Shown here piece by piece: positions 19,980-29,554 of a stretch of 64,000 nucleotides of DNA (position 1 is the stretch's first letter; each line of letters opens with the position of its first letter). The position numbers and the translations under genes are program-made. The notes under the pieces were generated by a model. That model saw only the letters and a list, made by a program, of their open reading frames with translations. It was not told the DNA's origin and ran no database searches. The stretch is from Burkholderiaceae bacterium 16 (GTDB lineage: Bacteria > Pseudomonadota > Gammaproteobacteria > Burkholderiales > Burkholderiaceae), in the NCBI GenBank assembly GCA_000955785.1, contig JYOD01000040.1, forward strand, positions 1 through 64,000, read 5' to 3'.

Positions 19980-20999
19980 ATGACCCGCCTTTTCCCCTTC
20001 TCGCTGCTGCCCGCGCGGCAAGCCTGGCGCGCCTGCGCGGCACCGCTGCTTGCCACGCTGGCGCTGGGAGCCACCGTGTTGCCCGCCCGCGCAGCGGACA
20101 ACTGGCCCACCCAGCCGATCCGCTGGGTGGTGCCCTACCCGGCCGGCGGCGGCACCGACGTGGTGGCGCGCACGCTGGGCCAGGCCATCACGCCGGCACT
20201 CGGCCAGCAGGTGGTGATCGACAACCGGCCGGGCGCGGCCACCATCGTCGGCGCCGACGCCGTGGCACACAGCAAGCCCGACGGCTACACGCTGCTGACG
20301 GCCGATACCGCCACGCTGGCGGCCAATCCTTCGCTGTACAAGAAGCTGCCCTACAACGCCGACAAGGATTTCGTGCATGTGAGCATGGTGGCGCGCTTCC
20401 CGCTGATCCTGGTCGCCACGCCGAACTTCCCGGCACGTACATTGAAGGAAGCGATCGAGTATGTGCAGAAGAATCCCGGCAAGGTCAATTTCGCCTCGCC
20501 CGGGGCCGGCAGCCCGCACCACCTGGCCATGGAGCTGTTCATGGACCAGACCAGGACGAAGATGACGCACGTGCCGTACAAGGGCGCTGCCCCGGCGGTG
20601 CAGGATCTGCTCGCCGGCCAGGTGGAACTGATGTTTCTCGACCTGGCGTCCGGCCAGCAGAACGTCGCGGCTGGCAAGGTGCGCGCCCTTGGCGTGGCCA
20701 CGCCCAAGCGCCTGACGGCGCTGCCCACGGTGCCGACGGTGGCCGAGGCCGGCGTACCCGGCTTCGAGGCCTATGCCTGGCAAGGCGTGGTGGTGCCGGC
20801 CGGCACGCCCAAGCCGGTAGTGACGCGCCTGAACGCCGAACTGGTGAAGGCGCTCAAGAGCGCCGACGTGCAGAAGCGCTTCGAAGGCATCGGCGTGGAG
20901 CCGGTATCCAGCACACCCGAGGAATTCGCCCAGTACGCCCATGCCGAAGCCGAGCGCTGGGGCAAACTGATCAAGGCCAAGGGCATCACGGTAGACTAG
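19980..20999 (+). CDS. Bug-family tripartite tricarboxylate transporter binding protein (first copy)
   Basis: This 339-residue periplasmic solute-binding protein has a signal peptide ending near PARA-AD (about residue 39). It then shows the family pattern WPTQPIRWVVPYPAGGGTDV, GADAVAHSKPDGYTLL, and ASPGAGSPHHLAMELF. Bug proteins bind carboxylates or other small acids and usually act without an adjacent TctAB permease, as here. ACAGGAGA precedes the ATG. It lies 31 bases upstream of the FAH-family gene and divergent from iclR. Confidence 0.93.
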   Translation: MTRLFPFSLLPARQAWRACAAPLLATLALGATVLPARAADNWPTQPIRWVVPYPAGGGTDVVARTLGQAITPALGQQVVIDNRPGAATIVGADAVAHSKPDGYTLLTADTATLAANPSLYKKLPYNADKDFVHVSMVARFPLILVATPNFPARTLKEAIEYVQKNPGKVNFASPGAGSPHHLAMELFMDQTRTKMTHVPYKGAAPAVQDLLAGQVELMFLDLASGQQNVAAGKVRALGVATPKRLTALPTVPTVAEAGVPGFEAYAWQGVVVPAGTPKPVVTRLNAELVKALKSADVQKRFEGIGVEPVSSTPEEFAQYAHAEAERWGKLIKAKGITVD

Positions 21000-21030
21000 C
21001 GGGCCGCTTTTTTCCTAACGCATTGCATAC

Positions 21031-22014
21031 ATGAAACTCGCCACCCTCAAGGACGGCTCGCGCGACGGCCAGCTCGTGGTCGTCTCGCGCGACCTGAAGA
21101 CCGCCCACTACGTCAACGATGTCGCCGGCAAGCTGCAGACCGCGCTGGACGACTGGAACTTCTACGCGCCGCAGTTGCAGGACGTCTACGACGCCCTGAA
21201 CGCGGGACGCGCGCGCCATCCCTTCGCCTTCGACCCCAGGGCCTGCATGGCGCCGCTGCCGCGCGCCTACCAGTGGGCCGATGGCTCGGCCTACGTGAAC
21301 CACGTGGAGCTGGTGCGCCGCGCGCGCGGCGCCGAGATGCCGCCCGAGTTCTGGACCGACCCGCTGATGTACCAGGGCGGCTCCGACGACATGATCGGCC
21401 CGCACGACGATATCGTGTGTGCCAGCGAAGCCTTCGGCATCGACTTCGAAGCCGAGATCGCTGTCATCACCGGCGACGTGAAGATGGGTGCCAAGCCCGA
21501 GCAGGCCGCCGACGCCATCCGCCTCATCATGCTGGCCAACGACGTGTCGTTGCGCAACCTGATCCCGGCCGAGCTGGGCAAGGGCTTTGGCTTCTTCCAG
21601 AGCAAGCCGGCCACGGCGTTCTCGCCGGTGGCGGTCACGCCCGACGAGCTGGGCGAAGCCTGGCGCGAACGCCGCGTGCACCTGCCGATGACCGTGCACT
21701 GGAACAGCAAGAAAGTGGGCGCGCCCGACTGCGGCACCGACATGGTGTTCGATTTCGGCCAGCTCATCGCCCATATCTGCAAGACGCGCAATGTGCGCGC
21801 GGGCAGCATCGTAGGCTCCGGCACCATCTCCAACGTCGACCGCAGCAAGGGCTACTGCTGCATCGCCGAGAAGCGCATGCTGGAGATCATCGATGGCGGC
21901 CAGCCGGTCACCGGCTTCATGAAGTACGGCGACGCGGTCAAGATCGAGATGTTCGACGCGCAGGGCCGTTCGGTGTTCGGCGCCATCGACCAGCTGGTGT
22001 CGGCCCCGCGCTAA
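21031..22014 (+). CDS. Fumarylacetoacetate hydrolase family protein
   Basis: This 327-residue member of the FAH superfamily has a metal-binding acidic cluster (FEAEIAVITGDV) and a GSGTISN stretch near residue 268. It also has the FAH-type N-terminal cap. It probably hydrolyses or decarboxylates a 2,4-dioxo acid from aromatic or amino-acid breakdown. The gene follows the bug gene in a probable two-gene operon under the divergent IclR regulator. Its 3' end overlaps the convergent CoA-transferase gene by 4 bases. Confidence 0.92.
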   Translation: MKLATLKDGSRDGQLVVVSRDLKTAHYVNDVAGKLQTALDDWNFYAPQLQDVYDALNAGRARHPFAFDPRACMAPLPRAYQWADGSAYVNHVELVRRARGAEMPPEFWTDPLMYQGGSDDMIGPHDDIVCASEAFGIDFEAEIAVITGDVKMGAKPEQAADAIRLIMLANDVSLRNLIPAELGKGFGFFQSKPATAFSPVAVTPDELGEAWRERRVHLPMTVHWNSKKVGAPDCGTDMVFDFGQLIAHICKTRNVRAGSIVGSGTISNVDRSKGYCCIAEKRMLEIIDGGQPVTGFMKYGDAVKIEMFDAQGRSVFGAIDQLVSAPR

Positions 22015-23240
22015 GCCACCGCCGGCTCCTTGACGATGCCCTGCGCGAGCATGGCATCGATGTCCCGCTCCCCATAGCCACATTCGGCAAGGAGCGCTCG
22101 CGTATCCTCCCCCAGCCGGGGCGACGGCCGCAGGTATTGCGCCGGCGTCTCGGACAACTTCACGGGCAGCCCAATGGTCTTGACCGGGCCCGCCTCGGGG
22201 TGCTGCTGCTCAACCACCATGCCGCGCGCGAGCGTTTGCGGGTGACTCAGGGCTTCGCCCACCGAGTGGACGGGCCCGGCCGGAACCCCCGCCTTGTCGA
22301 ACGCGGCCAGCCAATGCGCTGACGACTGCGTCTTCAGGATCCCTGCGATCGCCGGCAACAGGGTGTCGCGATTGCCCATGCGGTCGGAATTGAGGCGATA
22401 GCGCGGATCCTCCAGCCACTCCGGACGGCCGAGCACTTGCGCAATCCGCTCCCAGTTCTTTTCGTTGGCGCCGCCAATGATGATATGGCCGTCCTGCGTG
22501 GGGAACGCCTGGTACGGGGCGATGAGGATGTGCGCCGATCCGCTCGGGCCAGGGGACTCTCCCGTCGCGAAATGGATGGCGGCATGCCAATAGAGTTGCT
22601 GGAGGCCCGCCTCGATCAGCGAGGTTTCCACAATCTGGCCCCTGCCCGTCTTTTGCTTGTGCTGATAGGCGGCGAGGATACCGAATGCCGCGAGAATCCC
22701 TGCGTTGATGTCGGCGATCGAGTTGCCTGTACGCAGCGGCGGCCCGCCCTCCTCGCCGGTGATGCTCATCAGCCCGGTGAATCCCTGTGCGATCAGATCG
22801 AATCCGCCCTTGTCGGCCGCGGGGCCGGAGCGGCCGTAACCCGAGATGGCGCAATAGACCAGACCGGGATTGATCTCCGAGAGCACGTCGTAGCCGAGTT
22901 CGAGTTTCTCCAGCGTTCCCTTGCGGAAATTCTCGATCAGCACGTCCGCCTCGCGGACCATGCGAAGGAACACCTCGCGGCCTTCCGGTTTCTTGAGGTC
23001 CAGCGCGATGGCGCGCTTGTTCCGGTTCAGCATCAGGAACGGCGCGGACACGCCGTTGATCTGGGGATCCCGATAGCCGCGTGCATCGTCGCCGCCATCG
23101 ACCTTCTCGATCTTCACGACATCGGCGCCGAGGTCGGCGAGCATCATGCCGCAGGTGGGGCCAGCCATGATCTGCGCAAGCTCAAGCACGCGCATGCCGG
23201 CAAGCGCGCCAGGTGCGGGACGGGAATTGGTTTCTGACAT
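22011..23240 (-). CDS. CaiB/BaiF family III CoA-transferase
   Basis: This 409-residue protein follows the family III CoA-transferase pattern: MRVLELAQIMAGPTCGMMLADLGADVVKIEK at the N-terminus with short breaks, NRNKRAIALDLKKPEG, and the loop ISGYGRSGPAADKGGFD that carries the conserved Asp nucleophile region. It moves CoA between carboxylic acids. The start at 23240 follows AAGGAT. It is the third gene of bug-crotonase-CoA-transferase, which reads as a uptake-activate-degrade operon for an acid of unknown identity. Confidence 0.92.
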   Translation of the reverse strand: MSETNSRPAPGALAGMRVLELAQIMAGPTCGMMLADLGADVVKIEKVDGGDDARGYRDPQINGVSAPFLMLNRNKRAIALDLKKPEGREVFLRMVREADVLIENFRKGTLEKLELGYDVLSEINPGLVYCAISGYGRSGPAADKGGFDLIAQGFTGLMSITGEEGGPPLRTGNSIADINAGILAAFGILAAYQHKQKTGRGQIVETSLIEAGLQQLYWHAAIHFATGESPGPSGSAHILIAPYQAFPTQDGHIIIGGANEKNWERIAQVLGRPEWLEDPRYRLNSDRMGNRDTLLPAIAGILKTQSSAHWLAAFDKAGVPAGPVHSVGEALSHPQTLARGMVVEQQHPEAGPVKTIGLPVKLSETPAQYLRPSPRLGEDTRALLAECGYGERDIDAMLAQGIVKEPAVA

Positions 23241-23263
23241 CTCAGATCCTTGAGTGAAAGCTA

Positions 23264-24079
23264 TCAATGCCCCGAGAAGCGCGGCGTTTCCTTGGCGAGG
23301 AACGCCTTGAATCCGGTTTGAAAATCCTCGGTATCGAAGCAGTCGAAACCCTCGTCGAGATCTCGTGCGGTGAGCGCGTCGCCGGCAACCAGCTTGCGTG
23401 CGAACTTCTTGTGCCAGCGCGCCACCAGTGGCGCCCCGGAGGCGATGCGCTCGGCCGTGGCCCGGGCTTCCGCCGCGACTTGGTCATCGGGAACCACCCG
23501 GCTGACCAGTCCCATCCCGTGCGCTTCGTCCGCGCCGAAGATGCGTCCCTCAAGCAGTATCTCCAGGGTGCGCGACTCGCCAACAAGGCGGATCAGCGGC
23601 GCCATCTCCGGATAGGCCATGACCAGGCCGAGATTCTTGATCGGCGCCCCAAAGCGGCTGCCCTGCCCGCAGATGCGGATGTCGGCCATGGCGGCGACTT
23701 CCAGCCCGCCGCCGACACAGATGCCGTGGATTTGCGCGACGACGGGATGCGGACAGTCCAGGATCGCCTGCGCGGTGCCGTGCATGACCTTCCCGTATGC
23801 GATGGCCTGCGCCTTGTTCGATCGCGCCACGGCAAACTCGGAGATATCGTTGCCTGGCGAGAACGCCCGCTCTCCGGCGCCCCGGATCAGCACGCAGCGC
23901 ACCGACGTGTCGTCGGAAAGCCGGCGAAATGCGTCGCCAAGCTGCTGCCACATCTGCAAGGTAAAGGCATTCAGCTTTGCGGGCCGGTTCAGCACCACCG
24001 TGGCAATCGCGCCATCGCGCCCGACAAGCAGCGGCGCCGCGTCGGGATCCTGGATATCCGTACTGGAAGGCTGGGTCAT
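23264..24079 (-). CDS. Enoyl-CoA hydratase/isomerase family protein (first)
   Basis: This 271-residue crotonase-fold protein shows the CoA-binding and oxyanion features FSPGNDISEF (about 73-82) and HGICVGGGLEVAAMADIRI. The position of the catalytic Glu in hydratases is occupied in the region MAYPEMAPLIRLVG. It acts on an acyl-CoA, plausibly the product of the neighbouring CoA-transferase. AGGAGAAAG lies upstream of the start. It lies 23 bases from the CoA-transferase start and 12 bases from the bug stop, so it is part of one transcript. Confidence 0.92.
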   Translation of the reverse strand: MTQPSSTDIQDPDAAPLLVGRDGAIATVVLNRPAKLNAFTLQMWQQLGDAFRRLSDDTSVRCVLIRGAGERAFSPGNDISEFAVARSNKAQAIAYGKVMHGTAQAILDCPHPVVAQIHGICVGGGLEVAAMADIRICGQGSRFGAPIKNLGLVMAYPEMAPLIRLVGESRTLEILLEGRIFGADEAHGMGLVSRVVPDDQVAAEARATAERIASGAPLVARWHKKFARKLVAGDALTARDLDEGFDCFDTEDFQTGFKAFLAKETPRFSGH

Positions 24080-24091
24080 CGGTCTTTCTCC

Positions 24092-25072
24092 TTATTCAGC
24101 GCGAACCTTGAGTTCCTTGGTCATGCGCGCGTATTTGCCGATCTCCACGTTGACGAACCTGCCAAACGCCGCGGGGGTATCGGGGCCGCCGAACTGGACG
24201 CCCTGGGCGGCAAGCCTGGCACGGGTATCGGGCTGGGTCATGGCGCTGGCGACGGCCTCGTCGAGCTTTTTCAACACGTCCGGCGCCATGCCCTTGGGCG
24301 CCATCACCGCATACCAGTTGGTCACGTCAAAACCGCGGATGCCCACCTCGGCAAACGTCGGCACATTCGGCAGGCCGGATATGCGCTCCGGCGTGGAAAT
24401 CGCCAACGCGCGCAGCTTGCCGGCGCGGATGTGCTCCAGCACGCTCGGCATGGTGTCGAAGTTCATGTCGACATTGCCCGCAAGGAGGTCGGCTACCGCC
24501 TGGCCGCTGCCCTTGTAGGGAACGTGAACCATGCTGGTGCCGGTGATGTGCTCAAACAGGACGCCGGCGAGATGCTGCGTGCTGCCGATGCCGGACGAGG
24601 CATAAGTCAGCTTCCCCGGTTCTGTCTTTGCCCTGGCGACCAGTTCGGGGACGGTGTTGACCGGTACGCGGAGCGGGTTCACCACGAGCACGTTCGGCAC
24701 ATACCCGATGTAGCGAACGGCCGTGAAGTCCCGGGCCGGGTCATAGTTGACCTTGGGAAGCACATTCGGCGCGATCACGTTGGCGATCGAGTGCCCCATC
24801 AGCAGCGTGTATCCATCGGGCGCCGACTTGGCGACATAGTCCGCCCCGATGGTTCCCGAGGCACCGGCGCGATTCTCCACAACCACTGTCTGTTTCAAAC
24901 TCTCGGACATCTTGCCGGCGATGAGGCGCGCGACGACGTCGGTGCCCCCGCCCGGCACAAACCCGACGACAAGCTGGATCGGACGCGTGGGCCATTCGTC
25001 GGCGTGGACCGGGGCCGCAGCCACCAACAGCGCGGTCAACGAAAGGGCCGTTGCAGAAAGCAGGTGCCTCAT
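24092..25072 (-). CDS. Bug-family tripartite tricarboxylate transporter binding protein (second copy)
   Basis: This 326-residue periplasmic protein has a signal peptide ending near VHA-DE (about residue 24), then WPTRPIQLVVGFVPGGGTDVV and GADYVAKSAPDGYTLL, the Bug-family marks. It is the first gene of the bug-crotonase-CoA-transferase operon, and GGAGA precedes its ATG. It is divergent from a GntR regulator. It probably captures the acid that the downstream enzymes activate and degrade. Confidence 0.93.
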   Translation of the reverse strand: MRHLLSATALSLTALLVAAAPVHADEWPTRPIQLVVGFVPGGGTDVVARLIAGKMSESLKQTVVVENRAGASGTIGADYVAKSAPDGYTLLMGHSIANVIAPNVLPKVNYDPARDFTAVRYIGYVPNVLVVNPLRVPVNTVPELVARAKTEPGKLTYASSGIGSTQHLAGVLFEHITGTSMVHVPYKGSGQAVADLLAGNVDMNFDTMPSVLEHIRAGKLRALAISTPERISGLPNVPTFAEVGIRGFDVTNWYAVMAPKGMAPDVLKKLDEAVASAMTQPDTRARLAAQGVQFGGPDTPAAFGRFVNVEIGKYARMTKELKVRAE

Positions 25073-25198
25073 GATGTCTCCGTATTGGTTTTATGCCGCC
25101 CTTTTTCCAAAGGGACGGGGGCCTTATCATCGTCCGCACGGCAACGTTATCCGTGAGCGGCCTCGCCTCCCGCCCTCCCGGCACAGCCGCCGAAACGA

Positions 25199-25212
25199 TT
25201 TGGTATACCATA
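25199..25212. promoter_or_regulatory. Predicted GntR/FCD operator
   Basis: The perfect palindrome TGGTATACCA (25201-25210) fits the N-GTATAC-N sites of GntR/FCD regulators. It lies 38 bases before gntR and about 130 bases before the divergent bug gene, so it could control both. Confidence 0.6.
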
Positions 25213-25248
25213 CTCCAAACAAGAAATTGGACGAAGGAAGATTTGCTC

Positions 25249-26079
25249 ATGGTTTACCCACAAGACGATTTTTCGTCCGACGATGCGGCGGAGGCGCTGG
25301 CCACGAAGCCCGCCAAAGCCGAGGCGCCACGTCTTCCCGTCGCCCGAAGCGGCGGCGAGCGGGGCAGGCGGACCGGCCCGACGGCGCCAGCCTTTGGCGC
25401 CGCCGACGATCCCCTGGCCATCGACCACCCGACGCTTGGCGCCGTAGTGGCCGAACGCCTGCGGCAACTGATCACGGATGGCACCCTGGTCCCCGGCGTC
25501 TGGCTGAACGAGCGCGACCTGTGTGAACGGTTGCGCGTTTCGCGAACGCCGCTGCGCGAGGCCTATCGCCTGCTCGCCTCGGACGGGCTCGTGATGCTGC
25601 TGCCGAAACGCGGCGCGCAGGTCATCGCGCTGTCGGCGGAGGATGTCGGCAACCTGTTTGACGTGCTGGCCGTGATGGAAGGGCTGGCAGGACGCCAGGC
25701 CGCCGAGCGGGCCACGGACGCGGAGTTGCAACAGATCGCGCAACTGCATCGCGCAATGCTCGACGCGTATGCCGCGCGAGACATCAAGCGGTACTTCGAA
25801 GCGAGCATGGGTACGCACGTGGCGATCAATGCGGCCGCGCACAATCCCGCACTGACCGAGACCTACCGCAGGCTCAATATGCGGGTGCAGAACCTGCGTT
25901 ACAAATCGAACGTCGCGCTCGAGGAGTGGTCCGCCGCCACCTCGGACCACGAGGATTTTGTTGCGGCACTGCTGGCCCGGGACGGTGCGAAAACCGAAGC
26001 GCTATTGCGCCAGCACGTGCTGGAAAAGCGGGACTTTGCGGTGAATGAAGCGCGCGCGAGAGAAACTTCCGGCGATTAG
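25249..26079 (+). CDS. GntR-family regulator, FCD subfamily
   Basis: This regulator has about 276 residues. A disordered N-terminus (1-55) precedes a winged helix-turn-helix (about 62-130, ERLRQLITDGTLVPGVWLNE then RLRVSRTPLREAYRLLASDG) and an all-helical FCD effector domain (about 135-270). FCD regulators usually repress catabolic operons and release DNA on binding a small acid. ATG 25249 follows AGGAAG. It is divergent from the bug-crotonase-CoA-transferase operon and close to a palindrome matching the family operator. Confidence 0.9.
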   Translation: MVYPQDDFSSDDAAEALATKPAKAEAPRLPVARSGGERGRRTGPTAPAFGAADDPLAIDHPTLGAVVAERLRQLITDGTLVPGVWLNERDLCERLRVSRTPLREAYRLLASDGLVMLLPKRGAQVIALSAEDVGNLFDVLAVMEGLAGRQAAERATDAELQQIAQLHRAMLDAYAARDIKRYFEASMGTHVAINAAAHNPALTETYRRLNMRVQNLRYKSNVALEEWSAATSDHEDFVAALLARDGAKTEALLRQHVLEKRDFAVNEARARETSGD

Positions 26080-26101
26080 CGGAGACAGGATGGGGAGTGC
26101 T

Positions 26102-26132
26102 TATAATTAACCGACCGCCCGGTTGATTAATT
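26102..26132 (+). promoter_or_regulatory. Candidate -10 element overlapped by a TetR-like operator
   Basis: TATAAT at 26102-26107 is overlapped by an imperfect inverted repeat (about 26107-26130, half-sites TTAACCGACCG and CCCGGTTGATTAA). Such spacing is typical of TetR-family repression. No TetR gene is nearby and no good -35 is visible. Confidence 0.4.
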
Positions 26133-26206
26133 GCCATCGACTATGCGCCGCCGCAGCGCAGGCTCCGGCGGCGCGCTCGGGCTGCGCTGCGCAGCCCGGT
26201 CCCACC

Positions 26207-27115
26207 ATGATCCACTATGGAATGGCCACCGCCATCACTACCCCCATGACCGCAATCCCTCCGCAAAATGCTCCGCAATCTTCCCCGCTGCCCCAGTCCG
26301 ACGCCGCGCCGTTGTCGCCGCGCTACGACCGCTACCGCGCGCTGACCCTGCGCAGGCATGGCCCCATCCTAGAAATCGTGATGGGCGCGGACCAGTCCGC
26401 CAACCGCAAGCTGGCCACCGCCGACGCCAACATGCACCGCGAACTGGCGGAAATCTGGCGCGACGTCTCGGCCGACCCCGAGGTGCGCGTGGCGCTGATC
26501 CGCGGCGAGGGCAAGGGCTTCTCCGCCGGCGGCGACCTGTCCCTGGTGGAAGACATGGCCAACGATTTCGCCACCCGCACGCGGGTGTGGCACGAAGCAC
26601 GGGACCTGGTCTACAACGTCATCAATTGCGACAAGCCGATCGTCTCGGCCATGCACGGCCCGGCAGTCGGCGCCGGGCTGGTGGCCGGGCTGCTGGCCGA
26701 TATCTCGATCGCGGCCAGGACCGCGCGCATCGTCGACGGCCATACGCGGCTGGGCGTGGCGGCAGGCGACCATGCCGCGATCGTGTGGCCCCTGCTGTGC
26801 GGGATGGCCAAGGCAAAGTACTATCTGATGCTGTGCGAGTCGGTGAGCGGCGAAGAAGCCGAGCGCATCGGGCTGGTGTCGCTGACAGTGAACGAGGATG
26901 AACTGGTCGAGCGCGCCTTCGACGTGGCGCGCCGGCTGGCCGCCGGGTCGCAAACGGCGATCCGCTGGACCAAGTACGCGCTCAACAACTGGCTGCGCAT
27001 GGCGGGCCCGGCGTTCGACAGCTCGCTGGCGCTTGAATTCATGGGCTTTGCCGGCCCCGATGTACAGGAAGGCGTGGCGAGCCTGCGGCAGAAGCGGCCG
27101 CCGAAGTTCGATTGA
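26207..27115 (+). CDS. Enoyl-CoA hydratase/isomerase family protein (second)
   Basis: This crotonase-fold protein has about 302 residues. The core carries [17 protein letters not shown] (oxyanion loop) and [20 protein letters not shown]. The C-terminal trimerisation helices end PPKFD. A 45-residue N-terminal extension precedes the fold. The start is uncertain: in-frame ATGs at 26207, 26222 and 26246 all lack a clear ribosome site, and I use the first. It is separate from the crotonase at 23264 and may serve fatty-acid or related acyl-CoA breakdown. It is followed 69 bases later by phaM. Confidence 0.85.
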   Translation: MIHYGMATAITTPMTAIPPQNAPQSSPLPQSDAAPLSPRYDRYRALTLRRHGPILEIVMGADQSANRKLATADANMHRELAEIWRDVSADPEVRVALIRGEGKGFSAGGDLSLVEDMANDFATRTRVWHEARDLVYNVINCDKPIVSAMHGPAVGAGLVAGLLADISIAARTARIVDGHTRLGVAAGDHAAIVWPLLCGMAKAKYYLMLCESVSGEEAERIGLVSLTVNEDELVERAFDVARRLAAGSQTAIRWTKYALNNWLRMAGPAFDSSLALEFMGFAGPDVQEGVASLRQKRPPKFD

Positions 27116-27184
27116 TGCAGTTCGACTAATGTAGTTCGACCCCGCAGCCGGCACCGCCGGCTGCCGACCCCCGGAGACGAAACG

Positions 27185-28066
27185 ATGTTCGGCCAGATCC
27201 CAGATTTCACCAACGGCTTCGAGTTCCTCCGCAAGATGTGGGGCAGCGCCGCCGGCATGCCCGGCGGGCTGATGCCGGGCCTGCAGGCCATGACCCCGCC
27301 GATGAACCTGGAGGAAGTCGACAAGCGCATCCACGACCTCAAGGCCGTGGAAGGCTGGCTGCAGCTCAACACCAATTTGCTGCGCACCACCATCCAGGGC
27401 CTGGAGGTCCAGCGCGCCACGCTGGTGGCGCTGCAGACCATCGGCACCGCGCTTTCGCCCGAGGCCATGCAAAATGCCATGGAAAACGTCGCGCGCACCG
27501 CCAACTCGCCGAGCGCCACGCCGTTCCAGCACAAGGCGGAACCCGCCGCGGCAAGGCGCGTCTGGCCCGAGCCCACGGTCGAGGAAAACGAGGACGAGGA
27601 AGACAACGGCCCCGACGTCCCCGAAGCGTCCGCAGCCGGCCAGGCGGAACAGCCGGCCGCCGCCTCCGGCCAGGGCAGCGCGCCCCCACCCGATGCCAGT
27701 CTGTGGTGGGATGTGCTGCAGCAACAGTTCAACCAGATCGCCAGCAGCGCCGCAACTGCCAGCCTGACGCCGTTTGGCAATCTCGGCGGCTTTGGCATGC
27801 CCGGGGCGGATGCGCAGCCCGGATCTGCCGCCAAGCCCGCGAGCAAGCCGCCGGCCAGTGCGGGCAAGACGGCAAAAGCTGCCAAGGCGGCCAGCAAACC
27901 CGGCACCAAATCCGCCGCCAATCCAGCAGTCAAAACCGCAGGCAAGGCCGCGGCCAAGCGTCCGGCCGGCAAGAAGCCCGCGGCGGCCAAGTCCGCGCCG
28001 GTGAATGGCACGGCCGGCGCCCCCGCATCCGGGGACAAGCCGGATGCGCCCGGCGAGCCGCACTGA
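27185..28066 (+). CDS. phaM: PHA granule-associated activator PhaM
   Basis: This 293-residue protein begins with the PhaM N-terminal region ([19 protein letters not shown], about 1-105) that binds and activates PHB synthase. An acidic linker follows (EENEDEEDN), and the C-terminus is a Lys/Pro/Ala-rich tail (about 215-275, with [14 protein letters not shown] and [14 protein letters not shown]) that in Ralstonia eutropha PhaM binds DNA and links granules to the nucleoid. It is somewhat longer than the 263 residues I recall for the H16 protein because of the linker. GGAGACGAAACG precedes the ATG. This strongly suggests a PHB-forming organism. Confidence 0.93.
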   Translation: MFGQIPDFTNGFEFLRKMWGSAAGMPGGLMPGLQAMTPPMNLEEVDKRIHDLKAVEGWLQLNTNLLRTTIQGLEVQRATLVALQTIGTALSPEAMQNAMENVARTANSPSATPFQHKAEPAAARRVWPEPTVEENEDEEDNGPDVPEASAAGQAEQPAAASGQGSAPPPDASLWWDVLQQQFNQIASSAATASLTPFGNLGGFGMPGADAQPGSAAKPASKPPASAGKTAKAAKAASKPGTKSAANPAVKTAGKAAAKRPAGKKPAAAKSAPVNGTAGAPASGDKPDAPGEPH

Positions 28067-28114
28067 ACCCGTGCCGGAGCTGGCCGTGATCCACCGATCG
28101 AGCCGACACCCTTG

Positions 28115-29356
28115 GTGAAGACCACCGCGCTGATCATGATGGGCGGCGGCGCCCGCGCCGCCTACCAGGCCGGCGTGCTGCAAGGCCTCGCCCGCATCGC
28201 CGCCCGTCACGGCCTGGATCGCGGCCGCATCCCCTTCGATATCATCTGCGGCACGTCGGCCGGCGCCGTCAACGGCGCAGGCATGGCGATCAACGCCGCC
28301 AATTTCCGCGCGGCGGCCCACAGCCTGGCCGCGCTATGGAGCGGCATCCATGCGGAGGACGTCTACCGTACCGGCGTGGTCGACGTAGGCGCATCGGGTG
28401 CCCGCTGGCTCTCCGCGTTGGCTTTCGGCTGGGTCACCCGGCGCGCGCCGCGGGCGCTGTTCGACAACGCGCCGCTGGGCAGCCTGCTCTCCGAGCTGTT
28501 CGACTCCGAGCGGGTACAGGCGAGCCTGGACGCCGGCGACCTGCAGGCCTTGGCCGTGACGGCGCTGTCCTACAGCACCGGCCGCCACGTCACCTTCTAC
28601 CAGTCGCACCGCCGCATCCATCCGTGGCGCCGCAGCCAGCGGCTGGCCGTGGAAGCGAAGATCGGTGTGGACCACCTGCTGGCGTCCTCGTCCATTCCCT
28701 TCCTGTTCCCCGCGCTGCCGCTGGAACTGGACGGGCATCATGAGTGGTTCGGCGATGGCACCATGCGCCAGATGTCGCCCCTGTCGCCGGCAATCCACCT
28801 GGGCGCCTCGCGCATCCTGGCCATCGGCGCCGCTTCGCGCCAGCGCCCGGGCTGGTTCGACACCGTACCCGCCGGCGGCTACCCGTCGCTGGCGCAGGTG
28901 GGAGGCCAGGCCCTGGCGAGCATCTTCCTCGACGGTCTGTCCGCGGACCTGGAACGGCTGCAGCACATCAACAACCTGCTCTCGCGCATGCCGGAAATCG
29001 CCAACGACAGGGAGGGCTGGCGCCCGGTGCAAGTGATGACGATTTCGCCCAGCGAACCCATCGAAGCCATCGCTGCCACACATGTAAAACAGCTGCCGCG
29101 CACCGTACGCGCCTTGCTGACCCCACTGGGCGGCACCGAAGCGCGTGGCGCGGCCTTTGCCAGCTACCTGCTGTTCGAGCCTGAGTTCACCCAGGCACTG
29201 ATCACCCTGGGCGAGCAGGATGCGCTGGCGCAACAACACGAGCTGGCTGCCTTCCTGTATGACATCATCCCGCCCGATCATGGCAACGAGATGGACTCGA
29301 CGTCCGCGCGCCCGGCTACACTGGGTCATGAACCACCTGCCCGCGCGATGGCCTGA
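28115..29356 (+). CDS. Patatin-like phospholipase
   Basis: This 413-residue protein has the patatin catalytic dyad. The glycine-rich oxyanion stretch [14 protein letters not shown] is near the start, the nucleophile motif CGTSAGA carries the catalytic Ser (about residue 50), and the Asp lies in FGDGTM. The fold needs the strand before GGGARAA, so an upstream non-ATG start is required: GTG 28115 is preferred and TTG 28112 is possible. No signal peptide is seen. It probably acts as a lipid acyl hydrolase. It sits 48 bases after phaM; a link to granule lipids is only inference. Confidence 0.9.
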   Translation: MKTTALIMMGGGARAAYQAGVLQGLARIAARHGLDRGRIPFDIICGTSAGAVNGAGMAINAANFRAAAHSLAALWSGIHAEDVYRTGVVDVGASGARWLSALAFGWVTRRAPRALFDNAPLGSLLSELFDSERVQASLDAGDLQALAVTALSYSTGRHVTFYQSHRRIHPWRRSQRLAVEAKIGVDHLLASSSIPFLFPALPLELDGHHEWFGDGTMRQMSPLSPAIHLGASRILAIGAASRQRPGWFDTVPAGGYPSLAQVGGQALASIFLDGLSADLERLQHINNLLSRMPEIANDREGWRPVQVMTISPSEPIEAIAATHVKQLPRTVRALLTPLGGTEARGAAFASYLLFEPEFTQALITLGEQDALAQQHELAAFLYDIIPPDHGNEMDSTSARPATLGHEPPARAMA

Positions 29357-29502
29357 CCTCTAGGCGCGGCCCGGCAGAAAGTGATGTATGCCGCTCCTTG
29401 TCGCGCAAGGAAAATTGGTGGAACAAGCGATATTCGCCCATAAATTAAGTACCGCGCAGATCCAGCCGCATCCGCTCCCATCGTTTCCGCATGAAAAGAG
29501 CA

Positions 29503-29529
29503 TTGGGAATAATTCGCATCTGGTAGAAT
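29503..29529 (+). promoter_or_regulatory. Weak promoter candidate for the ferritin-like gene
   Basis: TTGGGA (29503) and TAGAAT (29524) are separated by 15 bases and lie about 25 bases before the start codon. The spacing is short, so this is a tentative call. Confidence 0.3.
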
Positions 29530-29554
29530 CTGCCCGTAATTTCAAAGGCTTACC

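Noticed and set aside
23267-25156. A 629-codon plus-strand open frame over the bug and crotonase genes
   Set aside because: It is the complement of real genes and has a composition typical of a shadow frame (His, Arg, Gly rich).
26369-28321. A 650-codon minus-strand open frame opposite phaM and the crotonase
   Set aside because: It is antisense to genes with recognisable motifs (crotonase, phaM) and has no start context or family signature. Long antisense frames are expected in high-GC DNA.
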